Part shown: in pieces, positions 51,720 to 62,080 of the stretch | Layout of the letters: each line of letters starts with the position of its first letter | How positions within the stretch are numbered: the first letter of the stretch is position 1 | Origin: Adiantum capillus-veneris | Lineage: Eukaryota > Streptophyta > Polypodiopsida > Polypodiales > Pteridaceae | Assembly: GCA_014529385.2 (NCBI GenBank) | Contig: CM043953.1 | Location: 108,880,549-108,944,548 of the forward strand | DNA length: 64,000 nucleotides | Reading direction: 5' to 3' | Made by a program: the position numbers and the translations under genes | The notes under the pieces: generated by a model | Told to the model about the DNA's origin: nothing | The model's input: only the letters and a program-made list of their open reading frames with translations | The model's database searches: none

Positions 51720-52763
51720 TATATATTTCTTTTAAATAGCTACTAGGAAGGAATCAAATCCTAGGGGGACATTATGAGGCATGATTTTCAAAGATACACC
51801 TATTTTAATGCATTATTGCAAGCATGATTACAAAACTTTGTCAAGGAGAAATGTCATGCTTTCATATGGCATGAGGTGTCCATTGAAATCAAATAAAAGT
51901 TTAGGCTAAGGGGACCACAAGAAGACTGTTGCTACTAAAATTGTACCCTATTTTGATGATTTTTTAACACAAGGTTCCAATCCGTATTGGAAAAAGTATA
52001 TAAAATTGGAGTTGTAGCTAATGAGCTTTTTCGCCCATATTTTTACTTTTTTATTTGGAGCAACGGTTGAGGAGATATGATCAAAAACCTGGACCCCAGT
52101 TTGCCTACATCATGCAGGGACAGCTCATTTCCAACTTTTTTAGTTTCTGTTCACACTGGATCTTCTCTTCTTGTGTAACCCTTGGGGGTTCCCTTCACCT
52201 ATAAAAGGGGACCTCTTCTTCCTTGGAATGCATTCAAGCCATTGGTGAGAGGAATTCATGAGGGAGTGAGAGTACTAATACCTAATTAAACTTAGCCATA
52301 AATATAAGCCAAAGCCTACACTTACTCCTAGAGGAGGTTTAGCCATTCTTGTAAGCTATCCTTGGAAGATAAGCTCTAATCAAAGAAGGACTTGAACTTG
52401 GTGCATCAATCAAGGCTTGAAGTCTTCCCTCTTCTTATCTTTCCATGAAAAATGGTGAATAACTCCCGAAGGGTTTCTCAAGTAAGATGTGTTCTGCTTT
52501 GATATTTTGTTGATTTCTTGTTGTTTTCTTTTTCACCTCTAATCCAACATCTCTCTCTAATCTCATGTCCCTCTCTAGACAAACCTATGTCTCTCACTCT
52601 TAGAAATTGATTCTCTCTAAAAATTCTAGGTTCTCCTTGCTACAAGTACATCTCTCCTTGCAGTATCCTTATTGCCTATGGGCAAGAATAGGGCTTGGGA
52701 GGGAAATTCTCTTCTCTTCTCTTCTCTCATATCTATATTTTTCACATACTAGAGTTATCATAG

Positions 52764-52982
52764 ATGAATAATCCACATGATGAGAATTTCTATCGCTTCC
52801 ACTATGTGCGATTTATTAGAATTAACGTATGGATCAATCGTAAAATACACTTTCAACAACCTATAGTGTTTCTCTTTGGACTGCAAAGGCTCGATGAAAT
52901 ACTTCTTTCACAGGATCCCATCATATTACCTCTTATAGACTATAACTTTTCTTTTGACGTAAGTGTAGTTATCTTGCTATGA
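52764..52982 (+). CDS. ORF A3, intact
   Basis: 72 codons, MNNPHDENFYRFHYVRFIRI to FDVSVVILL. Same features as A1 and A2, with changes such as WINRK, QQPIV and GLQRLDE. The ATGA overlap with ORF B3 is kept at 52979-52982. Confidence 0.8.
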   Translation: MNNPHDENFYRFHYVRFIRINVWINRKIHFQQPIVFLFGLQRLDEILLSQDPIILPLIDYNFSFDVSVVILL

Positions 52983-53193
52983 ACCAAGAGGATTTGTACA
53001 CACAATTAATCCCAATCACTAGACAAAACATATATATTATGCTAATCACAAAACTACAATTCTAAAGAACAATTTGTAGCCTGTTAGGTTGGCAAAGATT
53101 GAATGCCATTAACTCATCTATTAACCCTTTCATATTACCCATGATACGATATGACCATAGCCTTCATGTTTTCATCTTTGTGGTGTTTTGATA
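52979..53193 (+). pseudogene. ORF B3, stopped
   Basis: Begins as B1 and carries the same TAA after LQF as B2. Later codons still resemble B1. Confidence 0.7.
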
Positions 53194-53449
53194 TTCTCTT
53201 TTGTGTTCTTCCTTTGTGTATGTGAGTGCAAGAGAGAAAGAGTGGGGCAGGGCTTCTTTGATTCCACTTCCTTCTTAACCGTAGACTTCATGGCATCTAT
53301 GGTTTAACTCCTTCATATAGTTTTTTGGAGTTCTCTCACAAATTCTCATAGCCAAAAGCCCGTTGCTTTTCTAGCAAGACCGCAAATTTCTCTACATATT
53401 TTTGAGAAATCCGACACGAATCTGCCAGGGTGAGATTTTTTGGGTACCC

Positions 53450-54839
53450 CGGGTGATCATGTGGAGCAATAGGGTATGCATTTTGACCCAACAAAAATGC
53501 AAATGTTTCAAGCATTTGCAATGTTTATGCAACAACAATATGCCACTGAAAGAGGGGAGTTTTCAACAACCAAAGCCATACAAGCGCTTGTCAACAAAAT
53601 GGATCAATTAAATGGCAAAGATGTAACCAAGTACTTGCGCGAGAATGTGAAGGAGATGGAGTTGCATCGCGTGTCAGAAGGTGAGATGTATCAAAGGTTT
53701 AAGCTAGTTGTTGTTCCAAAAATTAGGAAACATGTTAGTGGAATTAACGATGGACATGGGAGAAACTGGGAAGAACTCAAAGTAGCTTTAAAGGAGTAAT
53801 ATTTCATGGAGGACTCTGAGAGAGTAACCAAAAGGACATTCCTAGAATGGGTAGTCAAGCCAAAGCAATGACTATCAATAACATAGCTATTTAGGGAATT
53901 TGATGGCGTTATGCACAACTCATCAGGACAAAAAGGGGCACACTAGATGTAGAGAAGATAGATCTTTTCTTACAAGTTGCAGCTAAAGAGTTTCAAGAAA
54001 ATTTGGAGCTTCTTCTTGAAGATAAAGATGCTGAGCAATGACTAAAGACCGACTGGTATGAAGTTGAAGATGCTCTCTCACTGCTTGCCAAACGACAAAG
54101 AAGAAGGGACAAGATGGTAGTAAACACTACAAGTCCTTTAACCTCAACTTATGACAAAATGGTAAAGCTTACTTTTATAGCTCCTAAAACTGATAAGTCT
54201 ATACTAGATGATCTTTTGAAGAGAATGCGTGATTTTATGGTGAAGCTTGCAAAGCTTGAAGAAAAAGGCTAACCATTGGGGCCACTTCCTAAGCAAAGAC
54301 AACAGCCCAAAGAATGTTTTGTTAATAGATGTATTTGGTGTGATAGTACAGACCATGTAAGAAGGGATTGTGATAGTTTCATTGACGCTATGACATAAGA
54401 TGTTGTCTTTTTCAAGGATGGTAAAATCCACTTAAGAGAGACAGGTCTACCCTTGAGAACTAGCTTTGGGAAGGGGGGAATCCAAACCTTAGTTAAAAAT
54501 ATAACAAAAAACCATGCTGCCTCTTCAGTTGAGGCAGCTACTTATGGAGTAAAAATTGAGCATCTTAGTGATGAAGAGATGAGTGACCATCATGGTCAAA
54601 TTTGGCCAAATTTCATGCAATCATCTAAAAAGGTAAATCTTACAAAAGAGATTCTACATGAAGCAGATGATTGCATACATCTAGAAACAGGATCGAATGA
54701 TCCAGTGGACTCATTGTCAGGGCATGCCTACATTAAAAAATGCCAACAAAATGAGGCGATTATAGAAGAGAAGCGCAGACGTGAGAATGCTGATGAAGGA
54801 CCATCAAAAAGAGCTTCCAGAAATGGCCGATGGACATAG
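53450..54839 (+). pseudogene. Gag of array unit 2, many stops
   Basis: The start ATG is lost (CCCGGGTGATCATG against CCATGGGTGATCATG) and the seventh codon is TAG. Frames 53476-53799 and 54453-54839 recover most of Gag and the linker (MHFDPTKMQMFQAFAMFMQQ; KIHLRETGLPLR). The zinc knuckle CIWCDSTDHVRRDC lies at about 54328-54372. Several further stops (ALKE*, KPKQ*, AEQ*, KG*, AMT*) are single-base changes relative to M5. Confidence 0.85.
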
Positions 54840-55210
54840 ATCATGGTTGGATGGTGAAAGTGGCAAACAATTCATCCGGTGAATTGTATGTAGCATGTCC
54901 AGGTGGGAAGGTGACAATAGGTGATGTAAAAATTGACCAAAACTTCTTTGTACATGATACATCTTCATATCATCTCATCCTTGGACAACCCTACATTGTG
55001 GGAGTTCGAGTGGAAGCAAAGGTAATGGACGATAATTCAACATATGCTAGGATACGAAGCAAAGATGGTAAATGTGCTATCCAATTTCTCACAGTTTGTG
55101 TAAACCATGAAAGAAATCATGACAACCTTAGAGAACATCCTCTACCAAAGATGAGCAAAGAGTTTCATAATCATAGAGAAATGATGGGTTTTGGCCAAGT
55201 ACCATTGTAA
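54830..55210 (+). pseudogene. Retropepsin of unit 2, active site deleted
   Basis: Keeps MDIDHGWMVKVANNSSGELY, VTIGDVKIDQNFFVHDTSSY, LILGQPYIVGVRV and NHERNHDNLREHP. In M5 about 190 residues precede this, including the IDHGSEINIM active site. Here ASRNG is joined directly to RWT/MDIDHG at about 54825, so the catalytic Asp is gone by deletion. The Trp missing in M5 is present here. Confidence 0.85.
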
Positions 55211-56080
55211 AGAGGGGTTGTGGGGTACAGAAAGGAAAAGGGTCTTGCCTAATCCAAAAATAGGTGAAACTTTCACAACGAGCTCCTTGGTAACAAGGAA
55301 TGGATCATTATATCTTACAAAACTTGAAGATTTGAAGAGACGTGAGAGGCAATATGTACATAATACACAAATAGGCATGAAATACAGTGGGTTGCTACAG
55401 CCTACTAAAAATGTTTTGGGTTTGTGTGAGCAAGTTTATTTTGTAGATACTATGGGTGAGCTTGATGCTATAATGGAGTCTAGTTTGCAACTTGAAAGTG
55501 AAGTTGTGAAAGTATGCTCTATGGAAATGTATCAAGCCATAGAAGCCTTTAAACAAAACCAATGTTTCAAGCAAACAATTGGCCCATAAGTCATGTTGAA
55601 ACTAAATACAAGAGTGTAGCAAATAAGGTGAAACCAATAGCTTCACCCTTACCACCCAACAACAGGGAAAAGATTGAGCAGGCTTCTTTGCAACCAAGTT
55701 TAAGGAATCCTAAAAAGATTGGGCATACCTTCACAAAGGAGTCTTTTCAAGAGTTGCAGATTGGTTGCAAGGAGTTTCTAACACAAGAGGAGACAAAGTG
55801 CTTCAAAGAAATTCTTTCAAAGAATGGTAAGGATTTTGCATTTCAGCTAGATGAGATAGGATGTGTTGATCCTTCTATTGTAGCTCCTATTGTAATTTTC
55901 ACAATACCTCATGTGCCTTGGAATCTGCGACCTATTCCAATTCCAAAGTCTCATTTGCCAAAGCTAGTAGAGCTACTGAATGAAAAAATCAAAATAGGGA
56001 TTTTGGAGCCTTCTTGTGCTCCATACTCAAACAGGTGGTTCACAGTTCTAAAGAAGAATGGTGCTCTACGCTTCATCTAA
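55191..56080 (+). pseudogene. Protease-RT spacer and RT N-terminus of unit 2
   Basis: Frame 55191-55589 (RQYVHNTQIGMKYSGLLQPT, VDTMGELDAIMESS, SMEMYQAIEAF) and frame 55562-56080 (GKDFAFQLDEIGCVDPSIVA, IPHVPWNLRPIPIPKSHLPK, YSNRWFTVLKKNGALRFI) match M5. A frameshift occurs near 55575 and a TAA follows RFI where M5 has Gln. Confidence 0.85.
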
Positions 56081-56134
56081 GATATGCAACCATTGAACAA
56101 GGTGACAATTATAAATGTAGGTACATGACCGATC

Positions 56135-56662
56135 GTGGATGAGTTTGCAGAGGCTTTTGTAGGGAGGGCAATCTACTCAATGGGAGATCTCTACTCAAGG
56201 TATGATCAATTTCAGCTTGCAATTGAAAGCAGAGACATGACAACCATGAGGACACCTTTGGGTTTGGTAAGGATGTGTACCTTGCCACAGGGAGAAACCA
56301 ACTCGGTTGCACATATGATGAATGGGATGAATAAGGTCTTACATGACTTTATTCCACAAATAAAAATGCCTTTCATTAATGATTTTCCTATCAAAGGATG
56401 TGAAGAAAGTGAAAAAGATGAAGCTTTGGATCTCAGGGGATGTCCTAGGTTTGTGGTAAATCACATAAATGATTGTGATAAAATTTTGTCTATGTTGGAA
56501 GAAGTGAATCTTACTTTGTCAAGGAAAAAGTCTATGTTTGGTGTCAATGAAGTGCTTATTGTGGGGCACATGTGTGGGCCATATGGTAGGAAACCATGTC
56601 CAACAAAGGTAGATGCCATCCAAACAATGAAAAAAACATGCCCTAGCATCACTGACTCTTAG
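56135..56662 (+). pseudogene. RT palm of unit 2, catalytic Asp mutated
   Basis: GDLYSRYDQFQLAIESRDMT, RMCTLPQGETNSVAHMMN, then MPFINDFPIKGCEESEKDEA. The catalytic pair DD of M5 is ND here. VGHMCGPYGRKPCPTKVDAI follows. A frame change at about 56660 leads to RSFLGACVCYVIWIPHYAYV in another phase. The RT would be inactive. Confidence 0.88.
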
Positions 56663-57407
56663 AAGTTTTCTGGGAGCATGTGTCTGTTATGTTATTTGGA
56701 TTCCACATTATGCATATGTAGTTGATTCTCTTTATCAATTTCTTAAAAAGAATCAACAGTTTAAATGGACAGAAGCGCATGTAAAAGCCATGAGAAAGCT
56801 AAAGGAGTTTCTTCAGTCAGCACCAACTTTGAGAAAGGTAGACTATGAGTGCCAAAGGCCAGTAACTATGACAGTAGACACCATTCCTACAGGGATTGGA
56901 TGGCAATAGAGCAAGATGAGGAAGAAGGACACAAGTATGTGGTAAGATATGGAGCAAAGGTACTAAGTGCTCGCCAAAGAAACTATCCACAGATAAAGAG
57001 AGTTATGGGGTATGGTTACAACCTTGAAAAATGGGAAAGAGTACCTAATTGGTGCATGTGTGGTTGTAGAAACAGATTGTCTACCACTTCTTGGGATTAT
57101 TACAAGAGGCTCAACACCAAACATTGCTATGTTGTGGCTGATTTCATACATTAAGTCCTTAAATATCGAGTTTAAGCACATTGCAGGTAAAGACAATACA
57201 GTGACAGATATGCTATCAAGGGCAAGGTATGAAGATGAGTCACAAATGATTGACAAGGGAGATGATGTAGCCACAAAGTTCTATTCTATCTCTCATTTCA
57301 AAGGTAACAATGTCTGTCTGACTAATCCACTTGAATTGTTCTTGAAAGAGATTTATAAAGGTGATTGGCTTCTTAGTGGAGGCTACTTGAGTACTCTAGA
57401 AAAATAG
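56663..57407 (+). pseudogene. RT end and RNase H of unit 2
   Basis: Frames 56849-57154 and 57012-57407. The second has VVVETDCLPLLGIITRGSTP, IAYIK-like SYIKSLNIEFKHIAGKDNTV and DMLSRARYEDES. The first RNase H Asp (VDT) is present in the stretch TVDTIPTGIGW, which then loses phase. Stops: TAG after the Gly-Trp segment and TAG after STLEK. Confidence 0.8.
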
Positions 57408-58812
57408 GATGATTGGTCTAAACAAGAATTCAAGAGGATATAGAGGAAAGAATATGGGTACTTTTTGAGGAATGGTTACTTGTGGAAGCATCCTAAACAG
57501 AAGGGTGCTACAGCACAAAGGGTTATATGTAAAAAATAGACTCAAGTAAAGCTCATGCAAGAGTTTCATGAGAGTCTATGGGCTGGAAAGAGGGGTGTGT
57601 GGGCAACCTTCTCCAAGTTGAAAGAAAAATATTGGTGGAAGGGTATGTATAAAGATGTATTTCAATTTGTAGAGTCATGTGTAACTTGTCAAATGTATTC
57701 AAATGTTCGATATCGTGATGGATTTCACCCTACATATCCAAGCCATGCACTATAAATGGGTTGTGGATCTAGTCATAATACCTTTAGGACTCTGGCAGAT
57801 GAGATACTTAGTTCTTGCACGAGAGGACCTAACTAACCAGGTTGAAGGGAGATCATTAAGAGCTAAAACCACGGAAGCTGTGTGAAAATTCCTTCTTGAT
57901 GAGGTGATTTTCCATTATGGTTGTGTGGCGAAGATCACTCCAGATAGAGGTGAGCTGGATGCCGAGGAAGCAAGGAAGTTCTCTTCCAGATTAGAAATCA
58001 AGATTTCTCTTACTACAGCTCACAACCCTAAAGGCAATGGAAAGAGTAAAAGAGGGCATCCTCCTATCATCAAAGCTTTGGCCAAGGCTTGTGAAGGAAG
58101 AGTTGGTGAGTGGCCAAAACTGTTAACATATGCTTTATGGGCTGATCGTACAACACATAGCTCAGTAACTGGCTATATGGCTGCAAAGCTAATGTATGGT
58201 CAAAACCCAGTGATGTCCATTGAAGATATAATTCCCACATGGAATGTACTACCCTAGCAAGAGGGGCTTAGCAGGGAATATCTCCTTGCATTGCGCATAA
58301 GGCAACTAGAGAGAAGACCTAGAGACATTGAGGCTACAAAAGAACGACTCAAAAAAGCAAGTCTGAAAAACAAGGACTTCTTTAATAAGCGACATCGTCT
58401 TAAGAGCAAAGCAATTGACAAAGGTGATTGGGTTTTAGTGTATGATAGTAGCCTTGATAACCAGCACACAGTCATGCGTAAGTTATCAGAAAGATGGTTT
58501 GGATCGTATGTTGTAAATCATGTGCATGAAAATGCTACTTACAACCTCTCTGAACTAGATGGTATAGAAGTAAAGATTCCCATTGCAAGAAAAAGTAACA
58601 AAATGTTTAAGAGAAGAGGAGACAATGATCAAGAAGATGTGACGAGGAGGAAGAACAAAACACGAGTGAAGATGAAGCGTTGGAAGCTATCAATGAAGAT
58701 GAAATCATGGAAGATGTGCAAGAGGATTGATCTTGCAAAGATCAAATGTGGCACATACCAGAGGATGTACAGGTTTAGAAGGGGTGGATGTCGTGCTGTG
58801 ACACATACATAG
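57408..58812 (+). pseudogene. Integrase of unit 2
   Basis: Frame 57555-57755 has the finger (SLWAGKRGVWATFSKLKEKY, with His of the first ligand changed to Lys, and ESCVTCQMYS). Frames 57703-57885 and 57904-58257 hold the core: KWVVDLVIIPLG, KITPDRGELDAEEA and NGKSKRGHPPI, in which the third catalytic Glu is Lys. Frame 58291-58812 is the C-terminal domain (RWFGSYVVNHVHENATYNLS). A TGA at 57883 and a TAG at 58255 break the frame. Confidence 0.88.
58773..58788 (+). promoter_or_regulatory. Polypurine tract of array unit 2
   Basis: GTTTAGAAGGGGTGGA directly before LTR 3. Confidence 0.85.
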
Positions 58813-59192
58813 TGTGACTTTTTAGATACGTAAGTATATTTCTTATAATGTATATATGCATATCTAAGTATAATAATAAGTTTTCTATCTCATCGTATTA
58901 TTTATCTCAAGGATAACATATTCTTACTTTACCATCAAAAACTACTATGAGAAAAGCGTCAATAGATCCGTCTCTTTATCTTGGGACAAAAAGCATTGAT
59001 TCTTTCTTTGTACTATCTAATTATTATCTCACACCCTAGCTAGATCCTATATCTAGGGTAACTTCCAATGTATATATTCATTCTACATATTTTTCATATT
59101 TTTCTTATATTTCTTTTAAATAGCTACTAGTAAGGAATCAAATCTTAGTGGGACATTAGGAGGCATGATTTTAAAAGATACCCCTATTTTAA

Positions 59193-60519
59193 CACTAGAA
59201 TGGTAACAGGACACTTTAATGTCCTTGGACATTGTGTCCTGTTAAGTGACCATTTTTCTTGAATTATTTGAAGAGTATGAAAATGAATTTCTAGGTGCTA
59301 TATATCCACAAAGTTTCCTTATGAGCTGAAAAAAACTTAGCATTTTTTTTTGAGTATCGATCTCACCATTAACCTTACTCTTGCACAACATTTTTGAACC
59401 TAAATTGTGTGAAAAAACGGGTCCTGTTTTTGGCTTTTTTTCAATTTTTGGCAACTATACCACTCTAAACTTCATGTTTGTGAGGTTTATATGGATAGAG
59501 ATTAGGCCTTCATAGTTCTCAACATGTTTTGATGCTTGTAGGGAGAGCTAAGTGTTAAAATTGAAAGTTATGACCAATTTACAAGAATTGCATAATCCTG
59601 TTTTTTGGCCAAAATGAGCACTTTTATGATTTTTTTGGTGGCTTTCTTGATATTCAAATTCAATTTTGATTGTGTAAATGTAATGTATAACATAAAGATA
59701 ATCTTCCTTGAGTTTTGGGGGACCTAATATGCTATATAGCATAGTATATGATGATGGTTGAGTTTTTTGATTCCAGAAGAATACGATACATTTTAGAGTA
59801 GCAAGTATAACTTTCTCAATATTGCTAGTTTCTCATGCCAATTGTGTGTATTTTGTAGGTAGTAACCATATCTAATCATATACTACAAACTTGGCTAGAT
59901 ATTGAGTAGTTTCTATGGGTTTCTATAGGTCATAACGCTAAACCCAGTTTTTTCATGTTTGCGCACTTTATCATTGCCCCCAAGGTTCCAATTGTAAGAG
60001 ATCCATTATCCGTTTGACATGCTCCATGGATACTTTTGAATCTAGAGTCCCAAAGGAAACTAAGAAAACATGTATATAGTATCTGTATTGAGAGTGACTA
60101 TAGAAACTTTGATGATAGGTCCGTAGAATGGCAAAAATGCAACTTTTTTTTACCTATTTTCTTGCCCAAAAAAAAATTAGTGAGGTAAAAGCAACCATAT
60201 GTTTTGGTCACCAACCCATTGAAGTTAGCGGGGCATTTTATGTCATGTCCTACAAAAATCTCCACTCTTATTTATATGCAATCAACCGTAAGAAATTGCT
60301 GTTTTGGGCAAAATGCACCGGTCCATCAACTTTGGAGGCTTGTAGTGACCAAGGGATAAGAAAAATTACAAGTTTCTCATTTTTTCCATATGTAGTAGTT
60401 ATTGAATTATAAGCTAATGAAAGGATCTTTCAAAATTAGTGGATCTACTATGGTTTTGGAATTTTTTTCCAAAACCCTAAAAGGATACTTTTATGTCCTG
60501 TTAGGTTACCATTCTAGTG
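59193..60519 (+). mobile_element. Non-autonomous TIR DNA transposon in LTR 3
   Basis: Begins CACTAGAATGGTAAC and ends GTTACCATTCTAGTG, perfect inverted repeats of 15 bp with further imperfect matching (AACAGGACA). It is flanked by TTAA on both sides (59189-59192 and 60520-60523), where the other LTRs have a single TTAA (TATTTTAATGCATTATTG). The flank can also be read as a TA duplication with ACACTAG ends, because TTAA is a palindrome. One 94-codon ORF (60128-60412) is not a recognised transposase. Confidence 0.88.
60128..60412 (+). CDS. Hypothetical ORF inside the TIR element
   Basis: 94 codons from MAKMQLFFTYFLAQKKISEV to PYVVVIEL. No motif is recognised, and no DDE/DDD pattern. Aromatic- and Lys-rich composition reflects the AT-rich DNA. 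I consider it more likely chance than a real gene. Confidence 0.2.
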   Translation: MAKMQLFFTYFLAQKKISEVKATICFGHQPIEVSGAFYVMSYKNLHSYLYAINRKKLLFWAKCTGPSTLEACSDQGIRKITSFSFFPYVVVIEL

Positions 60520-61468
60520 TTAATGCATTATTGCAAGCATGATTACAAAAAGTTGTCAAGGAGAAATGTCATGCTTTCATATAGTATGAGGTGTTCATTG
60601 GAATCAAATAAAAGTATAGGCTAAGGGGACCACAAGAAGACTTTTGCTGCCAAAATTGTACCCTATTTTGATAATTTTTTGGCACAAGGTTCCAATCCGA
60701 ATTGGAAAAAGTATATAAAATGGGAGTTGTAGCTAATGAGATGAAATTTTTTTCCGTATTTTTACTTTTTTATTTTGAGCCACAGTTGAGGAGATATTAT
60801 CAAAATACTAGATCCCAGTTTGTCCACATCATGTAGGGACAACTCATTTCCAACTTTTCTAGTTTCTGTTCACACTGGCTCTTCTCTTCTTGTGTAAACC
60901 CTTGGGGGTTCCCTTCACCTATAAAAGGGGACCTCTTCTTCCTTTAAATGCATTAAAGCCATTGATGAGAGAAATTCATGAGGGAGTGAGAGTACTAATG
61001 CCTAATTGTATAAGCCTAAGCCTACACTTACTCCTAGAGGAAGTTTAGCCATTCTTGTAAGCTATCTTTGAAGATAAGCTCTAATCAAAGAAGGACTTGA
61101 ACTTGGTGCATCAATCAAGGCTTGAAGCCTTCCTTCTTCTTCTCTCTCCATCAAAAACGATGAATAACTCCCAAAGGGTTTGTCAAGTAAGATGTGTTCT
61201 ACTTTGATATTTTGTTGATTTCTTGTTGTTTTCTTTTTCACCTCTAATCCAAAATATATCTCTAATCTCATCTCCCTCTCTAGACAAAACTATGTCTCTC
61301 ACTCTTAGAAATTCATTCTCTCTACAAATTCTAAGTTCTCCTTGCTGCAGGTACATCTCTCCCCGCAGTATCCTTATTGCCTACGGGCAAGAATAGGGCT
61401 TGGGAGGGAAATTCACTTATCTTCTCTTCTCTCATATCTATATTTTTCACATACTAGAGTTATCCTAG

Positions 61469-61686
61469 ATGAATAGTCCATATGATTTGAATTTCTATCG
61501 CTTCCACTCTGTGCGATCTATTAGAATTAACGTATGAATTAGCCGTAAAATAAAGTTTCAATAACGTATAGTGTTTCTTTTTGGCCCAGAAAGGCTCAAT
61601 GAAATACTTCTTTCACCGGATCCCATCATATTACCTCTTATAGACTATAACTTTTCTTTTGGCGTAAGTGTAGTTATCTTGCTATG
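61469..61686 (+). pseudogene. ORF A4, stopped by a single change
   Basis: Starts MNSPYDLNFYRFHSVRSIRI. The Trp codon of the conserved RINVWISRK has become TGA, and the codon pair around KIHF is also changed. The rest of the frame is open up to the ATGA overlap with B4. Confidence 0.75.
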
Positions 61687-61896
61687 AACCACGAGGATTT
61701 GTACACACAATTAATCCCAATCACTAAACAAAAAATATATACTATGGTAAGCACAAAACTACAAGTCCAAAGAACAATTCGTCACCAATTTGGTCGGCAA
61801 AGATTTAACGCCATTAACTTATCTATTAACCCTTTCATATTACCCATGATACGATATGACCGTAGCCTTGATGTTTTCATCTTTGTGTTGTTTTGA
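61684..61896 (+). CDS. ORF B4, intact
   Basis: 70 codons, MNHEDLYTQLIPITKQKIYT to SLDVFIFVLF. Intact although the upstream A4 is stopped. Differences from B1 are spread along the protein (VQRTIRHQFGRQRFNAINLS). Starts in the ATGA overlap. Function unknown. Confidence 0.78.
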   Translation: MNHEDLYTQLIPITKQKIYTMVSTKLQVQRTIRHQFGRQRFNAINLSINPFILPMIRYDRSLDVFIFVLF

Positions 61897-62080
61897 TATT
61901 CTCTTTTGTGTGTGTGAGTGCACACAAAGACTGGGGCTTCTTTGATTGCACTTCCTTCTAAACCCTAGACCTTATGGAATCTATGGTTTAACTCCTTCAT
62001 ATAGTTTTTTGGAGTTCTCTCACAAACTCTCACAACCAAAATCCCGGTGCTTTCCTGGCAAGACCGCAAATTTCTCCACA

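Larger units (their letters stand above)
51301..53396 (+). repeat. Array LTR 2 (2096 bp)
   Basis: Starts TGTCATGCTGTGACACATAC and ends AAATTTCTCTACA. TATA at 52200. Has an extra direct repeat of about 79 bp at roughly 51562-51719 in U3. Contains intact ORF A3 and stopped B3. Confidence 0.92.
45979..62080 (+). mobile_element. LTR-internal-LTR-internal-LTR array of one gypsy family
   Basis: Three LTRs in the same direction (45979-47981, 51301-53396, 58789-62080) flank two internal regions. The first internal region is a deletion derivative interrupted by a solo LTR. The second (53397-58788) spans Gag to integrase. Adjacent units share the middle LTR, as produced by unequal recombination between LTRs. 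The 5-bp flanks (TACGT before, ATGTA after) do not match. Confidence 0.9.
58789..62080 (+). repeat. Array LTR 3, interrupted by a TIR element
   Basis: Starts TGTCGTGCTGTGACACATAC and ends AAATTTCTCCACA. Without the 1.33-kb insert at 59193-60519 it is about 1.96 kb. TATA at 60920-60928. Contains stopped ORF A4 and intact B4. No primer-site sequence follows, so it is the outer end of the array. Confidence 0.9.

Noticed and set aside
45979-62080. Reading the array as two independent adjacent insertions
   Set aside because: Only three LTRs are present for two internal regions, and the middle LTR is followed directly by primer-region sequence and preceded by a polypurine tract.
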